The position numbers and the translations under genes are program-made. A stretch of DNA of 6,501 nt, taken from the NCBI GenBank assembly GCA_003139735.1, contig PLGA01000506.1, forward strand, positions 1,292 through 7,792, written 5' to 3'. Source of the DNA: Bryobacterales bacterium. GTDB taxonomy: Bacteria > Acidobacteriota > Terriglobia > Bryobacterales > Bryobacteraceae. The notes under the pieces are model-generated. The model had not been told where the DNA came from and ran no database searches. It saw only the letters and a list, made by a program, of their open reading frames with translations. Below, piece by piece: positions 1 through 6,232 of this stretch; positions within the stretch are counted from its first letter, which is position 1; each line of letters opens with the position of its first letter.

Positions 1-2
1 CG

Positions 3-572
3 CGTCGCTCGATCCTGTTTTTGGCGGTGACTGCTGAGGAACAAGGGTTGCTGGGCTCGCAGTATTATGCCGAGCATCCTTTGTATCCGCTCACCAAGAC
101 GGCGGCAGAAATCAACATGGATGTGCTCAACACCTTCGGCCGCACCCGCGACCTTACGGTGATCGGTCTGGGTATGTCTACACTCGACGGCTACGTCAAG
201 ACCGTTGCCACCGAGCAGGGAAGAGTCGTGAGGCCCGATGCAGAACCCGAGAAGGGCTTCTATTTTCGCTCCGATCATTTCAGTTTCGCCAAGCTGGGTG
301 TGCCGGCGCTCGACCCCGAAGGCGGAATTGATTACTTGGGAAGGCCAGCGGGGTGGGGAATGAAGATGCGGGAAAAGTTCACTAAGGAGAACTACCACAA
401 GCCCTCCGACACGATAACCCCGGACTGGGACTTGAGCGGCGCCGTGCTGGACCTTCAGCTCTTGTTCGAAGTGGGATATCGGGTTGCCAATGCCGACCGC
501 CTCCCCACTTGGAGTCCCGGCTCGGAGTTTCGGGCCAGGCGGGAAGCAATGCTGAAGGGCAGTGACAAGTGA
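3..572 (+). CDS. M28-family zinc aminopeptidase, C-terminal part (5' end outside the window)
   Basis: This is the C-terminal 189 codons of a metallopeptidase that removes N-terminal amino acids using two zinc ions; relatives are normally exported. The reading frame is open to the left edge, so the TTG at 21 is an internal leucine and not a start. The segment opens in the core strand of the M28 fold, which ends in [12 protein letters not shown]. There Glu at 36-38 is the expected catalytic base and Glu at 39-41 a zinc ligand. Asp in INMD (120-122) fits the next zinc ligand. His in RSDHFSFA (276-278) fits the last one. The ending, with YHKPSD, DWDLSGA and a final GSEFRARRE, is typical of the large bacterial M28 group that carries a PA domain upstream. 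The signal peptide, the PA domain and the HxD and bridging-Asp ligands would lie outside. The TGA stop lies inside a heptamer repeat. The family call is firm; the substrate is unknown. Confidence 0.93.
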   Translation, partial: RRSILFLAVTAEEQGLLGSQYYAEHPLYPLTKTAAEINMDVLNTFGRTRDLTVIGLGMSTLDGYVKTVATEQGRVVRPDAEPEKGFYFRSDHFSFAKLGVPALDPEGGIDYLGRPAGWGMKMREKFTKENYHKPSDTITPDWDLSGAVLDLQLLFEVGYRVANADRLPTWSPGSEFRARREAMLKGSDK

Positions 573-581
573 CCAGTGACG
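561..581. repeat. Three tandem heptamers AGTGACN spanning the M28 stop codon
   Basis: Three head-to-tail copies of AGTGACN (N = A, C, G) lie at 561-567, 568-574 and 575-581. The last codons and the TGA stop (570-572) of the peptidase gene are written inside this array. The seven-base register continues through looser units (582-595) into the heptamers of the following hairpin, so both probably belong to one heptamer-repeat tract of about 100 bases. Seven-base tandem repeats are known from other bacteria, for example the STRR repeats of heterocystous cyanobacteria. Any kinship with those is only an analogy. Confidence 0.8.
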
Positions 582-596
582 AGCCAGAAATCAGAA

Positions 597-664
597 GGTA
601 GGCAGTAAGCAGTCGGCAGCAGGCGGTTTTTTCCCCGCCTACCACCTACGACCTACCGCCTACC
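597..664. repeat. Long imperfect hairpin built of heptamer repeats
   Basis: The left arm is four heptamers: GTAGGCA, GTAAGCA, GTCGGCA and GCAGGCG (598-625). The right arm is CGCCTAC, CACCTAC, GACCTAC and CGCCTAC (636-663), which read on the other strand are GTAGG-type heptamers again. The arms pair along their full length with about 8 mismatches in 28 positions. Next to the loop, AGGCGG (621-626) pairs perfectly with CCGCCT (635-640) around an eight-base loop, TTTTTTCC. The T-run is in the loop and not after the stem, so this is not a canonical intrinsic terminator in either direction, although the structure might still stop or slow polymerase leaving the M28 gene. It ends three bases before the TATAAT box of the next gene. 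Confidence 0.75.
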
Positions 665-666
665 GT

Positions 667-672
667 TATAAT
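667..672 (+). promoter_or_regulatory. Probable -10 box (TATAAT) of the ispA-tlyA-nadK-symporter operon
   Basis: A perfect TATAAT stands 80 bases before the ispA start in the only sizeable gap upstream of the four-gene run. Transcription would begin near 679, giving a leader of about 74 bases. No good -35 is visible: the bases 16-18 upstream of the box lie in the right arm of the heptamer hairpin (644-649 reads ACCTAC). An activator or a -10-dominated promoter is therefore possible. The leader contains a possible small hairpin, GGCGG (715-719) with CCGCC (733-737), shortly before the purine-rich AGAGGA at 745-750. Confidence 0.6.
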
Positions 673-752
673 GCTTCCCCTGGGAGCCATATCAGGTCAC
701 AATTAGAGTTGTCAGGCGGTGGGCGTGGGCATCCGCCGCCAAACAGAGGACC

Positions 753-1661
753 TTGAACACAGTTTCAACAGAAATCATCCAAGAGTATCTCGATGCGACG
801 AGGGTCGGCATCGATAAGGAACTGGACCGCCTGCTCCCGGCCGCTGACCATTTCCCGCCGAGCATCCATCAGGCGATGCGCTACTCGGTGTTTGCGGGAG
901 GGAAGCGACTGCGCCCGATCCTCTGCCTGGAAGCGGGATGCTTGCTGGGCGGTGACGAGCAGACGCTGGTGCGCCTGGGCAGTGCGTTGGAACTGATTCA
1001 CACCTACTCTCTGATCCACGACGATCTTCCGGCCTTGGATAACGACGATTACCGCCGCGGCAAGCTCACCAACCACAAGGTCTTCGGCGAAGCCATGGCG
1101 ATTCTGGCGGGCGATGCGCTGCTGACGCTGGCTTTTCAGGTGCTCGCCGAGCCGCCTGTGGCGAGCGATCGGAAAGCGCGAATTGTGGCTATGATTGCCG
1201 AGCTTGCCGCCGCGTCCGGAACGGTGGGCGGAATGATCGGCGGGCAGGTGGCCGACCTCGAAGGCGAAGGCAAGCCGCCCGACGCGCAGTTGCTGGAGAC
1301 CATCCACCGCGCCAAGACGGGCGCCCTGCTGCGCGCCAGCCTGCGCCTGGGCGCCATTTACGCCGGCGCCGCCGAAGAGCAGTACGCCGCGCTCTCCTGT
1401 TACGGCGAACACATCGGCCTGGCGTTCCAGATTGTGGACGATCTTCTGGACGTGGAGGAATCTTCCGCGGAACTTGGCAAGACCGCCGGCAAGGACGCGG
1501 CCCAGCATAAGATCACGTTTCCGGCGGTCTACGGCCTGGAAGCTTCGCACCGCATGGCCGCGGAGGAATGCGAGCGGGCCCACCATTCGCTCGCGCTGTT
1601 CGGCGAGCGCGCCGCGCGCCTGCACGAACTGGCGGACCACATTGTCCACCGCAAGTCATGA
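753..1661 (+). CDS. ispA: Farnesyl diphosphate synthase (class I trans-polyprenyl synthase)
   Basis: This cytosolic enzyme joins isopentenyl diphosphate to dimethylallyl and geranyl diphosphate, giving farnesyl diphosphate for undecaprenyl phosphate, quinones and other isoprenoids. The 302-residue protein matches the roughly 300 of E. coli IspA. Visible motifs are GGKRLRP at 49-55 (diphosphate binding), the first Asp-rich motif DDLPALD at 90-96 followed by RRGK, GGQ at 163-165, KTG at 188-190, and the second Asp-rich motif DDLLD at 229-233 with GKTAGKD after it. The four-residue gap in the first motif and Tyr five residues before it resemble bacterial FPP synthases. A geranylgeranyl product cannot be excluded from sequence alone. 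The start is a TTG: no ATG or GTG in frame gives the family's usual N-terminus. AGAGGA lies only two bases upstream, which is closer than a normal ribosome site. The stop overlaps the tlyA start (ATGA). Confidence 0.93.
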   Translation: MNTVSTEIIQEYLDATRVGIDKELDRLLPAADHFPPSIHQAMRYSVFAGGKRLRPILCLEAGCLLGGDEQTLVRLGSALELIHTYSLIHDDLPALDNDDYRRGKLTNHKVFGEAMAILAGDALLTLAFQVLAEPPVASDRKARIVAMIAELAAASGTVGGMIGGQVADLEGEGKPPDAQLLETIHRAKTGALLRASLRLGAIYAGAAEEQYAALSCYGEHIGLAFQIVDDLLDVEESSAELGKTAGKDAAQHKITFPAVYGLEASHRMAAEECERAHHSLALFGERAARLHELADHIVHRKS

Positions 1662-2380
1662 AGACGCGCCTCGACCGGCTGCTGGTGGAACGCGGCCTCG
1701 CCGAGTCCCGCGAGAAGGCCCAGGCGCTGATCATGGCCGGCGAAGTGACCGTGGATAGCCAGAAGGCCTCCAAGCCCGGCCAGTCCGTGGAAGCCGCGTG
1801 CGTCCTGGAGGTTCTGGCGCGGCCCCCATTTGTCGGCCGCGGCGGACTCAAGCTCGCCGCGGCCTTACGGCAGTTCGCCATCGGCGCGTCGGGCAAAGTC
1901 TGCCTGGATATCGGCGCTTCCACAGGCGGATTCACCGACGCCCTCCTGCAAGCCGGCGCCGCGCGGGTTCATGCGGTGGACGTGGGCGCCGGCCAGATCG
2001 ATTGGAAGCTGCGCGCCGATCCGCGCGTGGTTCTCCACGAACGCGTCAACGCCCGCTACCTGGAACTGGCGCAAATCGGCGAACGGGTGGACCTGATGGT
2101 GTGCGATGTCAGCTTCATTTCCGTCACCCTGATTCTCCCCGCCGCCGTCCCGCTGCTCCATCCCGATGGGCAAATGGTTATACTGGTCAAACCGCAGTTT
2201 GAGGCCGGGAAAGGCCAGGTGGGCAAGGGCGGAATCGTGCGCGATCCCCGGATCCACCAGGCCGTTTGCGAACGCGTCGCCATGTCCGTGCGCGAATACG
2301 GGTTCCATACCGCCGTGATGGAGAGCCCCATCCTGGGCGCCGAAGGGAATAAGGAGTTCCTTCTGCATGCCCGTCATTAG
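1658..2380 (+). CDS. tlyA: TlyA-type 16S/23S rRNA cytidine 2'-O-methyltransferase
   Basis: The 240-residue protein has an N-terminal S4 RNA-binding domain (about 1-60, beginning KTRLDRLLVERGLAESREKA) and an FtsJ/RrmJ-type Rossmann methyltransferase domain (about 60-240). The SAM-binding loop is LDIGASTGGFTD at 83-94. Lys65, Asp150, Lys178 and Glu233 fit the K-D-K-E tetrad of ribose 2'-O-methyltransferases, and the VKPQFE segment around 177-182 is typical of TlyA. In mycobacteria TlyA methylates one cytidine in 16S and one in 23S rRNA, and its loss gives capreomycin resistance. The older name 'hemolysin A' is misleading. The ATG at 1658 overlaps the ispA stop by four bases and has no clear ribosome site of its own, so translation is probably coupled. 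The same frame stays open upstream to 1568, but the S4 domain begins exactly at this ATG. Which rRNA sites are methylated here cannot be told. Confidence 0.93.
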   Translation: MKTRLDRLLVERGLAESREKAQALIMAGEVTVDSQKASKPGQSVEAACVLEVLARPPFVGRGGLKLAAALRQFAIGASGKVCLDIGASTGGFTDALLQAGAARVHAVDVGAGQIDWKLRADPRVVLHERVNARYLELAQIGERVDLMVCDVSFISVTLILPAAVPLLHPDGQMVILVKPQFEAGKGQVGKGGIVRDPRIHQAVCERVAMSVREYGFHTAVMESPILGAEGNKEFLLHARH

Positions 2381-3227
2381 AACGGTTGGAATCGTCTCGA
2401 AGCCCGGCGTGCCGGCGGCCGTGGACATCGTTCCGAAACTCGTGGCGTGGCTGCACGATCAAGGCATCGCGGTGCGTCTGGACGAACAGACGGCTTTCTA
2501 CACCGGCGTGGCCGGCCTGCCGCGCGACGACGTGCCGGAAGGCTGCGACATGCTGGTGGTGCTAGGCGGCGACGGTACGCTGCTTTCGGCCGCACGGGCC
2601 ATCGGCAAACGCGAGATTCCGCTGTTCGCGGTGAACCTCGGCAGCCTCGGCTTCCTGACCGCCATCACCGTGGACGAGCTGTACCCCGAGCTACAGCGCG
2701 CCTTCAGCGGCGAGCACCGCATCGCCAAACGCAAACTGCTGCACGTGGAAGTGGTGCGCGGCAGCGAGGTGGTGGCGGCCTACGAATGCCTCAACGACGC
2801 TGTGCTCTCCAAGGCCTCCATCGCCCGCATGATCGACCTCGACGCCTACGTGGACGACCAGTTCGTGTGCGCCTATAAGGCCGACGGCCTGATTGTCTCG
2901 ACGCCCACGGGATCGACGGCGTATTCGCTCTCCGCGGGCGGTCCCATCATTTTTCCTTCGGTGCCGGCCATCTGCCTCACGCCCATCTGCCCGCACATGC
3001 TCACCAACCGCCCCGTCATCGTGCCCGAGACCAGCCTCATCCGGGTGGTTTCACGCGGTCCCGATGACAGCGTATACCTGACCATCGACGGCCAGGTGGG
3101 CAACCCCATCAAGGAAGGCGACGCCCTGGTGTGCCATAGTTCGCGCGACTCGCTTCTGCTGGTCCGTCCTCCCCGGATGCGGTTCTTCGACGTGCTGCGG
3201 GCCAAGCTGAAGTGGGGAGAGCGATGA
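2367..3227 (+). CDS. nadK: NAD kinase
   Basis: This cytosolic enzyme phosphorylates NAD with ATP (or polyphosphate in some lineages) to make NADP. The 286-residue length is normal for bacterial NadK. GGDGT at 67-71 carries the catalytic Asp69. NLGSLGFLT at 90-98, the ND pair at 143-144, the NAD-contacting TPTGSTAYSLSAGGPI at 179-194, and DGQ at 241-243 are all present and in family order. The start ATG lies inside the last codons of tlyA (14-base overlap). AAGGAG at 2351-2356 is ten bases upstream and can serve as ribosome site. The TGA stop shares bases with the next start (ATGA at 3224-3227). Adjacency to tlyA is common across bacteria. No feature looks damaged or odd. Confidence 0.95.
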   Translation: MPVIRTVGIVSKPGVPAAVDIVPKLVAWLHDQGIAVRLDEQTAFYTGVAGLPRDDVPEGCDMLVVLGGDGTLLSAARAIGKREIPLFAVNLGSLGFLTAITVDELYPELQRAFSGEHRIAKRKLLHVEVVRGSEVVAAYECLNDAVLSKASIARMIDLDAYVDDQFVCAYKADGLIVSTPTGSTAYSLSAGGPIIFPSVPAICLTPICPHMLTNRPVIVPETSLIRVVSRGPDDSVYLTIDGQVGNPIKEGDALVCHSSRDSLLLVRPPRMRFFDVLRAKLKWGER

Positions 3228-4417
3228 AGCGGCTCTCGCTTACCGCGTGGATCTTCATCGGAATGGCGGCGGGCGTGGGTCTGGGCATTGTTGCGCCGGG
3301 GACCGCGAAGCAACTGGGGCCGGTCTCCGATGTCTTCCTGCGGCTGATCCGGTCGATTGTCGCGCCTTTGATATTCGCCACGCTGGTGGCGGGCATGGCC
3401 GGCGGCGGCGATTTGAAGCGCATGGGGCGAATCGGCGTCAAAGCCATCGTGTATTTCGAAATCGCGACCACCGCCGCGCTGTTTCTGGGTCTGGCGGCCG
3501 TAAACCTGGTTCGTCCCGGCGTGGGCGTTCCCATTGAGCGCAACGCGGCGGAGGCAGCCGTGGCGCCGGCGCCGGCAAGCTTGTCGTCGCTGCTGGAGCA
3601 CATTTTCCCCACCAGCATCATCGACGCCATGGCGCGCAACGATGCGCTGCAAATTGTGGTCTTCGCGTTTCTATTCGGAGCGGCCTGCGCGACGCTGGGA
3701 AACAAGGCGCAGCCGGTGGTCTCGTTCTGCTCCGCGCTGGCAGAGGTGATGTTCCGCTACACGCGCTACGTGATGTTCCTGGCGCCGCTGGGCGTCGGCG
3801 CGGCGTTGGCGGTCACGGTGGGAAGCAAGGGACTGGGCGTTTTGTTCGGCCTGGGCAAGCTGGTAGTGACCATGTACGTGTCGCTCGCGATCTTCGCGGT
3901 AGCGCTGCTGGCTGCGTCGCTGGGCCTCGCCCGCATCCCTTTCGCGGGCTTTTACCGCGCCGTGCGCGAGCCGTTCCTGATCGCCTTCTCCACCGCTTCG
4001 AGCGAGGCGGCTCTGCCTCTCGCGTTGGAGAATATGGAGCGATTCGGCGTGCCCAAGCACATCGTAGGCTTCGTGATCCCGACGGGGTACAGCTTCAACC
4101 TGGTAGGCAGCGCGCTGTATCTTTCGCTGGCCTCGGTTTTCGTGGCGCAGGCGGCCGGCGTGAGCCTCTCGTTCGGGCAGCAATTGCTGATGATGCTGAC
4201 GCTGATGCTCACCAGCAAGGGCGTGGCCGGCGTTCCGCGCGCCGCGCTGGTGATTCTGGCCGGGACGCTGACGACGTTTCATCTGCCCATGGAAGGAGCG
4301 GCGGTGTTGCTGGGTGTGGACGCACTGTTGGACATGGCCAGGACGTCCGCCAACGTGCTGGGCAACTGTTTGGCCAGCGCGGTGGTGGCCAGGTGGGAGG
4401 GGTATAAGGTGGGGTGA
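3224..4417 (+). CDS. Dicarboxylate/amino acid:cation symporter (DAACS/SDF family), probably glutamate/aspartate type
   Basis: This inner-membrane carrier takes up an anionic amino acid or dicarboxylate with Na+ or H+. The 397 residues hold the GltPh-like layout: hydrophobic segments near 6-24, 37-59, 72-93, 141-159, 183-199 and 207-234. These are followed by the hairpin-1 serine motif SSEAALP (259-265), TM7 (about 280-305), hairpin 2 (SKGVAGVPRAA from 331) and TM8 with DMARTSANVLGN (370-381). Asp370 and Arg373 align with GltPh Asp394 and Arg397, which bind the amino group and side-chain carboxylate, so an acidic amino acid is the better guess than succinate. Oddly, the NMDGT motif reads NLVGS (292-296): Val294 replaces the sodium-site Asp312. 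The position of GltPh Asp405 is Asn381, which I recall as common in bacterial relatives. The ATG at 3224 has GGAG four bases upstream; a GTG at 3212 would add four residues and is less likely. The start overlaps the nadK stop. Confidence 0.9.
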   Translation: MKRLSLTAWIFIGMAAGVGLGIVAPGTAKQLGPVSDVFLRLIRSIVAPLIFATLVAGMAGGGDLKRMGRIGVKAIVYFEIATTAALFLGLAAVNLVRPGVGVPIERNAAEAAVAPAPASLSSLLEHIFPTSIIDAMARNDALQIVVFAFLFGAACATLGNKAQPVVSFCSALAEVMFRYTRYVMFLAPLGVGAALAVTVGSKGLGVLFGLGKLVVTMYVSLAIFAVALLAASLGLARIPFAGFYRAVREPFLIAFSTASSEAALPLALENMERFGVPKHIVGFVIPTGYSFNLVGSALYLSLASVFVAQAAGVSLSFGQQLLMMLTLMLTSKGVAGVPRAALVILAGTLTTFHLPMEGAAVLLGVDALLDMARTSANVLGNCLASAVVARWEGYKVG

Positions 4418-4510
4418 GCGGTTTGACGGCACGCGCTGGTCGCTCGCGTACACTTCATGCGGCTTCGGATCGCGGCCGTACAGCATGCCCGCCGAGTAAT
4501 CAACGACACT

Positions 4511-4562
4511 GCTTTAGCCCGAAGGGCGACAGAGAATAGCCCATGGCGCCAGCCATGGGAAC
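4511..4562. repeat. REP-like element with two hairpins
   Basis: The first hairpin is GCCC-GAA-GGGC (4517-4527). The second is a perfect eight-base stem, CCCATGGC (4540-4547) with GCCATGGG (4552-4559), around the four-base loop GCCA. The arrangement TTTAGCCCGAAGGGCG, then a short A-rich spacer, then AGCCCA plus a variable palindrome resembles a dispersed palindromic repeat that I recall from acidobacterial and planctomycete genomes. That recollection has not been checked by a search. No T-run follows, so it is unlikely to be an ordinary terminator, but the hairpins could stabilise the 3' end of the upstream mRNA. Only one copy lies in this window and there is no transposase nearby. Confidence 0.6.
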
Positions 4563-4635
4563 CTCTCTGACGCTCTACGAGCTTCGAGTCGGAGCAGTCG
4601 CGGCGTGCCTCCGATTCCCCCTCCCCAAAACCAAG

Positions 4636-4641
4636 TAGAAT
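4636..4641 (+). promoter_or_regulatory. Probable -10 box (TAGAAT) of uxaA
   Basis: TAGAAT differs from the consensus at one base and lies 31 bases before the likely ATG. Transcription from near 4648 would leave a leader of about 25 bases. The expected -35 position (4613-4618, GATTCC) is a poor match. The box follows the REP-like element, so uxaA is probably transcribed separately from the upstream operon. Confidence 0.45.
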
Positions 4642-4672
4642 TGAGTGGGGCGGGCACCCTTGCCCATTGAAT

Positions 4673-6202
4673 ATGCTCGTGGACATCGCCAAATCTCCGT
4701 CGGCCGAAAACTCGGCGATTCGGCTGCACGCGTCGGATAACGTCGCGGTGGCGCGCGTTCCGATTCCTCATGGAACCGAATTGCGCGTGGCCGGGGCCGC
4801 GGTCGCCGCGCGCGACTTTATTCCGGCGGGTCACAAGATCGCCCTGCGCGAGATCCCGGCCGGGGAGATGGTGTTGCGCTACGGCCAGGCCATCGGGCGG
4901 GCCAAGGAGACCATCGCCGCCGGACGGCACGTGCACACTCACAACCTGGGCTTCGAGGAATTGCAGCTCGCTTACGAATTTCCTTCGGTGGAAGCGCCGG
5001 TTCCTCAACCACAGCGGGACGCGCCGCAGTTTCTCGGCTATGTTCGCGAGGACGGGCGCGTGGGGACGCGCAACTACATCGCCGTGGCGGCGGCCAGCAA
5101 TTGCGCCGCCCACACGGTCGAAGCGATTGCGCGCAGTTACGAAGGAGAGACCCTGCCGGACGGCGTGGACGGCGTGGTGGCGTTCCCGCACGGCGATGGC
5201 TGCGGGCACGCCGGGGGGCCCGATGTAGAGTTGTTGCGGCGGACGTTGAGCGGAGTGCTGGCGCACCCGAATGTGTCGGCCGCCGTCATCGTGGGATTGG
5301 GCTGCGAGGACAACCAGATCGAGCATTACCTGGGCCGGGGCGGCGGCGCGCGCCTAGCCGGCCTCACTCTGCAATCGAGCGGCGGCACGCGCGGAACGCT
5401 GGAGGCGGCGCGGCGCGAGATCGCCCGCTTCATCGGCCGCGCGGCCGAGGAAAAGCGCACGGCGGCGCCGGCTTCGAAGATCGTGCTGGGCCTGAACTGC
5501 GGCGGTTCCGATTCTTTCTCAGGCATCACCGCCAATCCCGCTTTGGGCTATTGCTCGGATCTGCTGGCGGAACTCGGCGGGACGGCCGCGCTCGCGGAGA
5601 CGCCCGAGATCTTTGGCGCGGAACACCTGCTTGTGAGGCGCGCGCGCAACCGCGAGGTGGCCGAAAAGCTGCTGGCGTGCATCCGAAAATACAGGCAGTA
5701 CCTGGGCCGGTTCGAAGGCAGCTTCGACGACAATCCCTCGCCCGGCAACAAAGCCGGCGGACTCACCAACATCCTCGAAAAATCGTTGGGCGCGGTGGCC
5801 AAGGGCGGAACCTCGCGGCTGATCGACGTTTACGATTACGCGGAGCCGGTCACCTCGCCCGGCCTGGTCTTCATGAACACGCCCGGCTACGACCCCGTAT
5901 CGCTGGCGGGCCTCGCGGCGGGCGGCTGCAACGTGATCGCCTTTACCACGGGACGCGGCAGCGCCATCGGCTTCCCGACCATTCCGGTGCTCAAGATCGC
6001 GACTAACAGCGACACGTACCGCCGCATGACGGACAACATGGACGTCGATGCGGGCGCCATCGCCACGGGCGAAGAGAGCGTCGAGGACGTGGGGCGCCGG
6101 ATTTTCGCGTCTGTGATGGAGGTGGCTTCCGGCCGCCGGACGTGCGCCGAACGGCTGGGACACAAGGAGTTTGTGCCGTGGCGCATCGGGCCGGTGGTGT
6201 GA
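4673..6202 (+). CDS. uxaA: Altronate dehydratase family protein (UxaA type)
   Basis: UxaA removes water from D-altronate to give 2-keto-3-deoxygluconate in galacturonate breakdown; it is a cytosolic, metal-dependent (iron or manganese) enzyme. The 509-residue protein compares with about 495 for E. coli UxaA. It has an N-terminal SAF domain (about 13-93, ending with the typical GRHVHTHNLGF) and the large UxaA/GarD catalytic region (about 120-505). That region shows GYVREDGRVGTRNY, HGDGCGHAGG, GLGCEDNQIE, NCGGSDSFSGITANPALG, NPSPGNKAGGLTNILEKSLG and FTTGRGSAIGFPTIPVLKIATN. These fit UxaA better than GarD (galactarate), but a different sugar-acid substrate is possible. I chose the ATG at 4673; a TTG at 4667 would add two residues, and neither has a convincing ribosome site. 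No uxaB, uxaC, kdgK or kdgA lies in view, so the pathway assignment rests on family alone. Confidence 0.88.
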   Translation: MLVDIAKSPSAENSAIRLHASDNVAVARVPIPHGTELRVAGAAVAARDFIPAGHKIALREIPAGEMVLRYGQAIGRAKETIAAGRHVHTHNLGFEELQLAYEFPSVEAPVPQPQRDAPQFLGYVREDGRVGTRNYIAVAAASNCAAHTVEAIARSYEGETLPDGVDGVVAFPHGDGCGHAGGPDVELLRRTLSGVLAHPNVSAAVIVGLGCEDNQIEHYLGRGGGARLAGLTLQSSGGTRGTLEAARREIARFIGRAAEEKRTAAPASKIVLGLNCGGSDSFSGITANPALGYCSDLLAELGGTAALAETPEIFGAEHLLVRRARNREVAEKLLACIRKYRQYLGRFEGSFDDNPSPGNKAGGLTNILEKSLGAVAKGGTSRLIDVYDYAEPVTSPGLVFMNTPGYDPVSLAGLAAGGCNVIAFTTGRGSAIGFPTIPVLKIATNSDTYRRMTDNMDVDAGAIATGEESVEDVGRRIFASVMEVASGRRTCAERLGHKEFVPWRIGPVV

Positions 6203-6217
6203 GCGCCCTTCTCCCAT

Positions 6218-6223
6218 TACAAT
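6218..6223 (+). promoter_or_regulatory. Probable -10 box (TACAAT) giving a nearly leaderless mRNA
   Basis: TACAAT differs from the consensus at one base and ends only nine bases before the ATG at 6233. If it is used, transcription starts about two or three bases before the start codon. No Shine-Dalgarno sequence stands before that ATG, which fits a leaderless message. The -35 region falls over the end of uxaA and matches poorly (TGGTGT at 6195-6200). Confidence 0.5.
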
Positions 6224-6232
6224 AAAAGAACC

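Larger units (their letters stand above)
4418..4672. other. Intergenic region between the symporter gene and uxaA
   Basis: These 255 bases hold no supported gene. The first part (4418-4510) is GC-rich with no terminator-like T-run. On the minus strand it reads as a plausible, GC-ended peptide stretch, which might be a gene relic but is unproven. The middle (4517-4559) carries two compact hairpins of REP type. From 4560 to 4620 I see nothing I can name. A TAGAAT box and the uxaA leader follow. No intrinsic terminator for the upstream operon is visible. Confidence 0.6.

Noticed and set aside
619..642. Intrinsic terminator for the M28 gene
   Set aside because: The six-T run is in the loop of the hairpin and not after its stem, so the canonical form is absent.
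561..664. CRISPR array
   Set aside because: Units are only seven bases long and are contiguous, with no spacers. No cas gene is present.
699..712. Small dyad ACAA...TTGT in the ispA leader as an operator
   Set aside because: The arms are only four bases with a six-base centre. Such dyads are common by chance and nothing ties this one to a regulator.
765..1649. 294-codon open frame on the minus strand opposite ispA
   Set aside because: It mirrors a well-supported ispA gene almost end to end. Its composition is Arg/Gln/Gly/Ala-rich with no recognisable motif, as expected for an antisense shadow in GC-rich DNA.
1568..1657. Upstream extension of tlyA in the same frame
   Set aside because: The extra 30 residues are Arg/Ala/Pro-rich, overlap ispA in another frame, and precede a perfect S4-domain start at 1658.
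3671..4486. 271-codon open frame on the minus strand opposite the symporter
   Set aside because: Most of it is antisense to the symporter and is His/Arg/Gln-rich without motifs. Only its first part (4418-4486) is listed, as a possible relic.
4540..4559. Intrinsic terminator after the symporter
   Set aside because: The stem is perfect but is followed by AACCTCTC with no T-run, and it fits better as a dispersed palindromic repeat.
4514..5326. 270-codon open frame on the minus strand opposite the start of uxaA
   Set aside because: It overlaps the SAF and catalytic domains of uxaA in antisense and shows no domain pattern of its own.
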